From: Bergeyella zoohelcum
Lineage (GTDB): Bacteria; Bacteroidota; Bacteroidia; Flavobacteriales; Weeksellaceae
Assembly: GCA_030523905.1 (NCBI GenBank)
Contig: JAUNHO010000060.1
Coordinates: forward strand, 1-6,535
Length of the DNA: 6,535 bases
Direction: 5' to 3'
Part shown: positions 1-4,157 of the stretch, one piece after another
How the letters are laid out: each line of letters begins with the position of its first letter
How positions within the stretch are numbered: the first letter of the stretch is position 1
Translations under genes and position numbers: made by a program
The notes under the pieces: model-generated
What the model was told of the DNA's origin: nothing
The model's input: only the letters and a program-made list of their open reading frames with translations
Database searches by the model: none

Positions 1-2135
1 TCTCCCTTGTAGGTCGCAATAGGCATATCCGCTTGTATTTTCTCACGGATAATCTCCTCCGCCACCTCTTGATTCACAGAGAAAGGATCGGTATTCCGCC
101 CAATGGAAATGAAAGTCTCGCCCCATTTTATATAAGGTCCATACCTACCCACACCTACGGACACCGCCTGCCCCTCAACTTCCTGTAAATCAAATGGTAT
201 TTTGAATAAATCCAAGGCTTCATCGAGTGAAATTGTGGTAATATTTTGGTGCGGTAGGAGTGAAGCGAAACTTGGTTTTTCATCTTTATTATCCGCCTCT
301 CCGATTTGCACCATCGGTCCAAAACGCCCAATTCTCGCATAGACATTTTTCCCTGTTTTAGGGTCTTGCCCCAGCAATCGCTCACCTGTCGCTCGGTCTG
401 CATTCTCGCCTACTTCCTCTATTTTTGGGTGAAACTGGGTATAAAAACCTTTCAGCATATCCTTCCATTTTTCGGAGCCATTGGCAATATCATCAAAATC
501 TTGCTCCACTTTTGCAGTGAAACCAAAATCAAGAATTTCATTAAAATTAGCCGTCAAGAAATCATTCACCACGACCCCCATATCGGTAGGAACGAATTTA
601 TTTTTATCTCCACCAAATTTTTCGGTTAAAACTTCTTTTTTCAGTTGAGTTTTAGATAAAGTAAATTTCAAAATTTCCCTTTCCTGCGGTAGAATTTCCC
701 TTTTATCCACATATTCTCTGTTCTGAATGGTCTGGATAGTCGGTGCATAAGTGGAAGGGCGACCGATGCCGAGTTCCTCCAATTTTTTCACCAAACCTGC
801 CTCGGTAAAACGAGCCGTTGGACGGCTGAATTTCTCCGTTGCCACGATTTTTTTATAGTCTAAAACCTCGCCTACTTTTACTTTCGGTAATAATTTTTCG
901 TTGTCTTCTGTATCTTCGTCATCATTTTTATGAATACCATAAACCCTCAAAAATCCATCAAAAATAATGACCTCTCCCTGTGCCTCAAAATGCTGTGGCA
1001 AAGTAGGATTACCGATTTCTATAATGGTTTTTTCCAGTTTAGCATTCGCCATTTGGCTTGCCATTGTTCTTTTATAAATGAGCTGATAAAGTTTATTCAG
1101 CTGGGCATCACCGATGGTTTTCACGCCAAAATCCGTTGGACGAATTGCCTCGTGAGCCTCCTGTGCCGATGAAGATTTTGTGGTATAATTTCTCGGTTGG
1201 GAATACTCTTCACCGAATTCTTTCAAAATTTGAGCCTTTGCCCCATTGATTGCTTCTTGTGATAAATTCACGGAGTCGGTTCTCATATAGGTAATGTATC
1301 CCTCCTCGTAAAGCCTCTGTGCGACACGCATCGTAGTGGTTACGCCATAGCCCAGTCGGTTACTCGCTTCCTGTTGCAAGGTAGAAGTGGTAAAAGGAGC
1401 CGAAGCCGAACGCTGTGCAGGTTTGGTCTCTACATTCAGCACCTTAAATTCTGTTTTTTGAGATTGAGATAGGAAATCCTCCGCTTCTTTTTCAGTAGTA
1501 AAATCTTTTTTCAGCTTTGCCGAAATCTCTTGTTTTTCAGTATTGGTAAAAACGCCCTCTACCTTGTATGAAGCCACAGGCTTAAAATCACGGATTTCCT
1601 GCTCTCTCTCCACGATGAGCCTCACAGCTACGGACTGCACACGCCCCGCCGATAGGCCAGGTTTTATCTTTTTCCAAAGGACAGGCGACATCTCAAATCC
1701 CACGATTCTATCCAAGACGCGTCTTGCTTGTTGGGCATTTACTAAATTTTGGTCTATTTTTCGCGGATTTTCTACCGCTTTCAGTATGGCATTTTTTGTA
1801 ATCTCGTGGAAAACAATTCGTTTGGTATTTTCATCTTTCAGTTTTAGTTCTTGTGCCAAGTGCCACGCAATAGCCTCACCCTCGCGGTCTTCATCGGAAG
1901 CTAGCCAAACCATTTCTGCTTTTTTAGCGGCATTTTTCAGTTCGGTTACCACTTTCTTTTTATCAGCAGAAACTTCATAATCAGGCGTGAAGGTCTCCAA
2001 ATTAATCCCCATTCCTTTTTTAGGCAAATCTCGAATGTGTCCAAAACTAGACTTCACCTCAAAATCTTTACCCAAATATTTTTGAATGGTCTTTGCCTTC
2101 GCTGGCGACTCTACTATCACTAAATTTTTTGACAT
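1..2135 (-). CDS. topA: DNA topoisomerase I (type IA), C-terminus cut by window edge
   Basis: Relaxes negatively supercoiled DNA by cutting one strand through a tyrosine-DNA bond. 711 codons are visible, with no stop before the left edge. The start is the ATG whose complement is at 2133-2135, giving MSKNLVIVESPAKAKT, the usual toprim beginning. Toprim acidic residues are E9 and the D81-E-D83-R-E85 cluster, which bind Mg2+. The SAGRVQS DNA-binding motif is near residues 162-168. The catalytic tyrosine is Y283 in YITYMRTDS (codon 1287-1289). After about residue 590 there are two copies of a GR(F/Y)GP repeat, at 603-607 and 663-667, typical of the topoisomerase C-terminal repeat (Toprim_Crpt) of Bacteroidota enzymes. 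I saw no cysteine in the visible translation, so the Cys4 zinc ribbons of the E. coli enzyme are absent so far. E. coli TopA is 865 residues, so perhaps 100-150 residues are missing here. It is transcribed separately from the tRNA/rpsT cluster upstream, which ends in a terminator. Confidence 0.97.
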   Translation of the reverse strand, partial: MSKNLVIVESPAKAKTIQKYLGKDFEVKSSFGHIRDLPKKGMGINLETFTPDYEVSADKKKVVTELKNAAKKAEMVWLASDEDREGEAIAWHLAQELKLKDENTKRIVFHEITKNAILKAVENPRKIDQNLVNAQQARRVLDRIVGFEMSPVLWKKIKPGLSAGRVQSVAVRLIVEREQEIRDFKPVASYKVEGVFTNTEKQEISAKLKKDFTTEKEAEDFLSQSQKTEFKVLNVETKPAQRSASAPFTTSTLQQEASNRLGYGVTTTMRVAQRLYEEGYITYMRTDSVNLSQEAINGAKAQILKEFGEEYSQPRNYTTKSSSAQEAHEAIRPTDFGVKTIGDAQLNKLYQLIYKRTMASQMANAKLEKTIIEIGNPTLPQHFEAQGEVIIFDGFLRVYGIHKNDDEDTEDNEKLLPKVKVGEVLDYKKIVATEKFSRPTARFTEAGLVKKLEELGIGRPSTYAPTIQTIQNREYVDKREILPQEREILKFTLSKTQLKKEVLTEKFGGDKNKFVPTDMGVVVNDFLTANFNEILDFGFTAKVEQDFDDIANGSEKWKDMLKGFYTQFHPKIEEVGENADRATGERLLGQDPKTGKNVYARIGRFGPMVQIGEADNKDEKPSFASLLPHQNITTISLDEALDLFKIPFDLQEVEGQAVSVGVGRYGPYIKWGETFISIGRNTDPFSVNQEVAEEIIREKIQADMPIATYKG

Positions 2136-2150
2136 ACTGAAAAATTTTTG

Positions 2151-2158
2151 CAAAAGTA
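2151..2158 (-). promoter_or_regulatory. Candidate -7 element of the topA promoter
   Basis: On the minus strand this reads TACTTTTG, an exact match to the Bacteroidota -7 consensus TAnnTTTG, 15 nt upstream of the topA ATG. Transcription would begin near 2146, leaving a leader of about 10 nt. No TTTG lies 19 nt upstream (the bases there read ATCG), so the -33 half is missing or degenerate. The position just downstream of the tRNA terminator fits an independent topA promoter. Confidence 0.5.
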
Positions 2159-2206
2159 TGATTTTTATTTTAGAAAACGATTTATTAACCTTGTTTTATT
2201 CAAAGT

Positions 2207-2251
2207 AAAAAAGACAAAAAAATAGCAAACTCTAAAAAGAATCTGCTATTT
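2207..2251 (-). terminator. Rho-independent terminator after tRNA-Glu/rpsT
   Basis: The 8-bp inverted repeat AAATAGCA (2220-2227) and TGCTATTT (2244-2251) encloses a smaller TCT/AGA stem with an AAAA loop, separated by a symmetric 3/3 internal loop. In the minus direction the stem runs into a T-rich tract (2219-2207, TTTTGTCTTTTTT). The hairpin begins 3 nt beyond the 3' end of the tRNA at 2255. It therefore ends the tRNA/rpsT transcript and insulates topA. Confidence 0.85.
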
Positions 2252-2254
2252 CAG

Positions 2255-2326
2255 TAGCCCGTAGGGGAATCGAACCCCTCTTGCAAGAATGAAAATCTTG
2301 AGTCCTAACCGATAGACGAACGGGCC
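2255..2326 (-). tRNA. tRNA-Glu (anticodon UUC), copy 1, downstream of rpsT
   Basis: A 72-nt cloverleaf can be drawn in full. The acceptor stem is GGCCCGT/ACGGGCT with one G1-U72 wobble. The D arm is GTCT/GGAC with loop ATCGGTTA, and the anticodon arm is CAAGA/TCTTG with loop TTTTCAT. The T arm is AGGGG/CCCCT with loop TTCGATT, and the discriminator is A. The anticodon TTC is at 2291-2293 and reads GAA/GAG as glutamate. CCA is not encoded, so it must be added by nucleotidyltransferase. The mature 5' end is only 16 nt after the rpsT stop codon and no promoter fits in that gap, so the tRNA must be cut from a transcript that includes rpsT. A terminator follows at once. Confidence 0.97.
2281..2310. 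repeat. 30-bp identical core shared by the two tRNA-Glu genes (other copy 2714-2743)
   Basis: The anticodon arm and part of the D arm are identical over 30 bp in the two tRNA genes, in direct orientation with an offset of 433 bp. A second identical block of 18 bp covers the T arm (2262-2279 and 2695-2712). This is a gene-family repeat rather than a mobile element. Recombination between the copies would delete rpsT. Confidence 0.9.
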
Positions 2327-2342
2327 AACAAGTTTATTTTAA

Positions 2343-2597
2343 TTATGCTAATTTATTAACTTTTTTAGTCAATTTACTTTTCAAATTAGCTGCTTTATTC
2401 TTATGAATAATATTTTTCTTAACCAATTTATCAAGAAGAGAAATCACTTTTGGAAGTTGCTCCAACGCAGTATTTTTATCCTCCTCATTTCTTAACACTT
2501 TCACAGCAGTTCTAGCTGTCTTGTGATAATATCTATTACGCAACCTTCTCGCTGCATTCTGTCTTATTCTCTTTAATGCTGATTTATGATTTGCCAT
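2343..2597 (-). CDS. rpsT: 30S ribosomal protein S20
   Basis: S20 binds 16S rRNA early in assembly of the small subunit. The product is 84 residues, close to the 87 of E. coli S20. It begins MANHKSALKRIRQNAARR, a near-diagnostic S20 N-terminus, and is rich in Lys and Arg along a pattern expected of long helices. The ATG at 2595-2597 is the only sensible start and is preceded by a leader of about 17 nt without a Shine-Dalgarno motif, as usual in Bacteroidota. It has its own consensus promoter at 2620-2650. It lies between two tRNA-Glu genes on the same strand and is probably co-transcribed with the downstream one. Read-through from the upstream tRNA is also possible, because no GC-stemmed hairpin lies in 2651-2687. 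Confidence 0.98.
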   Translation of the reverse strand: MANHKSALKRIRQNAARRLRNRYYHKTARTAVKVLRNEEDKNTALEQLPKVISLLDKLVKKNIIHKNKAANLKSKLTKKVNKLA

Positions 2598-2619
2598 AAT
2601 TACTTCTCAATTGTGGATG

Positions 2620-2650
2620 CAAAGATATAACTTTTTTTTTACTCTGCAAA
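2620..2650 (-). promoter_or_regulatory. rpsT promoter, Bacteroidota type
   Basis: On the minus strand, TTTG (2647-2650) is followed by exactly 19 nt and then TATCTTTG (2620-2627). This is a full match to the TTTG-N19-TAnnTTTG pattern recognised by the Bacteroidota primary sigma factor. The spacer holds a run of nine A. Transcription is expected to start near 2615, about 17 nt before the rpsT ATG. Confidence 0.85.
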
Positions 2651-2687
2651 TTTTTTCAAAACTTTTTTTTATTTCTTTCAAAAATTG

Positions 2688-2759
2688 TAGCCTATAGGGG
2701 AATCGAACCCCTGTTGCAAGAATGAAAATCTTGAGTCCTAACCACTAGACGAATAGGCC
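2688..2759 (-). tRNA. tRNA-Glu (anticodon UUC), copy 2, upstream of rpsT
   Basis: A 72-nt cloverleaf with acceptor stem GGCCTAT/ATAGGCT, anticodon TTC at 2724-2726 in loop TTTTCAT, T arm AGGGG/CCCCT and discriminator A. CCA is not encoded. It matches copy 1 at 65 of 72 positions. The seven differences are two fully compensated acceptor pairs (5-68 and 6-67), two bases in the D loop and one in the variable loop, so both copies keep a perfect fold. It has a consensus promoter at 2779-2809 and a predicted 5' leader of about 15 nt for RNase P to remove. No clear terminator follows, so transcripts may run on into rpsT. Confidence 0.97.
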
Positions 2760-2778
2760 AATCCGTTTTTTCGGTTTG

Positions 2779-2809
2779 CAAAAATAATATTTTTTATTTA
2801 CTCACCAAA
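2779..2809 (-). promoter_or_regulatory. Promoter of tRNA-Glu copy 2, Bacteroidota type
   Basis: On the minus strand, TTTG (2806-2809) is followed by exactly 19 nt and then TATTTTTG (2779-2786), a full match to TTTG-N19-TAnnTTTG. Transcription would start near 2774. The short leader includes a small CCG/CGG inverted repeat (2764-2766 and 2775-2777) with a six-base loop. Confidence 0.85.
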
Positions 2810-2827
2810 AAAAAACACCACTTTTTT
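2807..2827 (-). terminator. Possible weak terminator of the amidase gene
   Basis: On the minus strand, six A, then GTGGTG, then nine T begin 5 nt after the amidase stop codon. The A and T runs can pair into an all-A/U hairpin with a six-base loop, leaving three extra U. Such a stem is weak, and the T run adjoins the -33 element of the next promoter, so this may be only AT-rich spacer. Confidence 0.25.
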
Positions 2828-2832
2828 AATAC

Positions 2833-4134
2833 TTATTTTATAACTTTCTGAATTACAGTATTTTTAATTCCTTTCTTTTCTAATTCTTTTTGTAAACTAA
2901 CCGCTTCTTCAAGAGATTTTACATTTCCATAAGTATAATAAAAGGTTCCATTTTCCTTATTTCGCTCTATTTTATCCTTTAAAGTTTCTAAAATATAGGA
3001 ATTAGAACTCAATTTATTTTTACTCACCGCTACCTCTATGGTATAATACCCCTGATTTAATTTTTGATTCGGAACAAAACTAATTGCAGTAGCATTTTTG
3101 AACCCAGCAGTTTTAGCGGTTTTTAGATTATTATCTCTCACGGAGGCAAAATTAGTAGTCGCGTAATAATATTTATAGACATCACCATCTTTTATGGTAA
3201 GCACATAGTTGAGACCTTTTAGCTCTGGCGAGTTGGCATCATATCTATTAGGCGTACTCATTAGAAGAATTCTGAAATCATTTTTCAGAGGTTGCTCTAC
3301 TGGTTTTGGCGGAGCAACTGGAGCTGTTTGTGTATAATTTCCTTTTCGGTCATAGGCTTTTTTATAGCTCATAATGGCATTATAGATACTTTTTGAAATT
3401 TCGCTTTGCCCTTTTTCGGAAACGAGGTAGCTTGCCTCATCATAATTACTCAAAAAACCCATTTCTATAAGTACAGATGGCATTGCCGTTCTACGAAGCA
3501 CATGGAAATTAGCCTGTTTCACTCCTCTGGAAAATCGGTTGTCTTTTCGTTCAAAATTTTCTTCCACGAAACTTGCCAATTTCAAACTACTTTCCAAATA
3601 TCTTGCCTGCTGGATTTTCATCGCAATAAGAGATTCTGGGGAAGATGGGTCATAATATGCGAAATTCTCCTTATCTTTTTCATCTAAAAACGCCACTTGG
3701 TTTTCGTTTTTTACTACTTCAAGGTTTTCATCATTTCGTGTAACCCCAAGCACAAAAGTCTCCGTACCATAAGGCGAAGTTTTGGCATTGGCATTCACAT
3801 GGATAGATATAAAAAGGTCTGCCTTGCTTCTATTGGCGAGGTTAGTTCTATCGGTAAGAGACGGATATTCATCTATTTTCCTCGTATAGATCACCCTGAA
3901 ATCCTTATCTTTTTCTAGCATTCGCCCTACGCTGAGGGTTACCGCAAGGGTTATATCTTTTTCTGCCACATAACCTAGGTCTGCATACCTACGCACCGCT
4001 CCGTGGTCGCTACCGCCGTGTCCTGCATCTAGCACGATTGTGAATTTTTTCTGACCAAATACCAAAGCAAAACTAAACAACAAAGCAAGTACAAAATACT
4101 TTTGAAAAAAATGAGTTTTAATATTCATATTCAT
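2833..4134 (-). CDS. Exported zinc N-acetylmuramoyl-L-alanine amidase (Amidase_3, AmiB/C-like)
   Basis: Cleaves the amide bond between N-acetylmuramic acid and the stem peptide of peptidoglycan, a reaction used in daughter-cell separation. The 433-residue product starts with a signal peptide: basic start, hydrophobic core near residues 14-26, likely cleavage near G27/Q28. There is no lipobox cysteine. The Amidase_3 domain spans about 31-262. Zinc ligands are H39 in DAGHGG, E58 in AEKD and H112 in SIHVNA; the catalytic glutamate is E224 in IEMGFLSN. Between GTETFVLG and the helix before GVKQANFHVL lies an insert (about 131-180) where AmiB/AmiC carry a self-inhibitory helix. A Pro-rich linker (271-283) leads to a C-terminal region (285-433) without a clear family. 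Its end, with YTIEVAV and later EEAVSLQKELEKKGIKNTVI, resembles a SPOR peptidoglycan-binding domain; I infer this. No AMIN domain is present. ATG at 4134 was chosen; an in-frame ATG two codons later is equally possible. Divergent from lptD, 23 bp apart. Confidence 0.93.
   Translation of the reverse strand: MNMNIKTHFFQKYFVLALLFSFALVFGQKKFTIVLDAGHGGSDHGAVRRYADLGYVAEKDITLAVTLSVGRMLEKDKDFRVIYTRKIDEYPSLTDRTNLANRSKADLFISIHVNANAKTSPYGTETFVLGVTRNDENLEVVKNENQVAFLDEKDKENFAYYDPSSPESLIAMKIQQARYLESSLKLASFVEENFERKDNRFSRGVKQANFHVLRRTAMPSVLIEMGFLSNYDEASYLVSEKGQSEISKSIYNAIMSYKKAYDRKGNYTQTAPVAPPKPVEQPLKNDFRILLMSTPNRYDANSPELKGLNYVLTIKDGDVYKYYYATTNFASVRDNNLKTAKTAGFKNATAISFVPNQKLNQGYYTIEVAVSKNKLSSNSYILETLKDKIERNKENGTFYYTYGNVKSLEEAVSLQKELEKKGIKNTVIQKVIK
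4097..4104 (+). promoter_or_regulatory. Candidate -7 element of the lptD promoter, inside the amidase gene
   Basis: TACTTTTG matches the Bacteroidota -7 consensus TAnnTTTG exactly. It lies within the signal-peptide codons of the divergent amidase gene. Transcription would start near 4109, about 49 nt before the proposed TTG start of lptD. The matching -33 TTTG is missing at 19 nt upstream (TAAA there), so support is partial. Confidence 0.4.
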
Positions 4135-4157
4135 TATTTGATTAAAAATAATTAATT
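4135..4157. promoter_or_regulatory. Short divergent intergenic region, amidase / lptD
   Basis: Only 23 bp, nearly all A/T, separate the amidase ATG from the proposed lptD TTG. This is too short for two full divergent promoters, so each gene's promoter must lie partly in the other gene's 5' end. I found no full consensus promoter for the amidase; the nearest -7-like string on the minus strand is TATTTTTA (4143-4150), one base off consensus. Confidence 0.5.

Noticed and set aside
306..629. Open frame of 107 codons on the plus strand at the left end
   Set aside because: Antisense to the TopA C-terminal repeats, with no domain or promoter of its own.
1543..1980. Open frame of 145 codons on the plus strand, inside topA
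   Set aside because: It is antisense to the strongly conserved TopA frame, and its Ser/Phe-rich translation shows no recognisable domain. Codon structure is explained by topA.
2631..2680. Long A/T runs as a phase-variable simple repeat
   Set aside because: The nine-base run sits in the promoter spacer and could in principle slip, but nothing else suggests phase variation for rpsT, a core gene.
2255..2759. The near-identical repeats around rpsT as ends of an integrated element or att sites
   Set aside because: Both repeats are complete tRNA genes with intact folds, and the DNA between them holds only rpsT and its promoter. There is no integrase or cargo.
2764..2777. CCG-T6-CGG inverted repeat as a plus-strand terminator
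   Set aside because: The stem is only 3 bp and no plus-strand gene ends nearby; it fits better as part of the tRNA 5' leader.
3406..3918. Two plus-strand frames (3406-3687 and 3697-3918) within the amidase gene
   Set aside because: They are shadows of the amidase catalytic domain, whose zinc ligands and catalytic residues lie in the minus frame.
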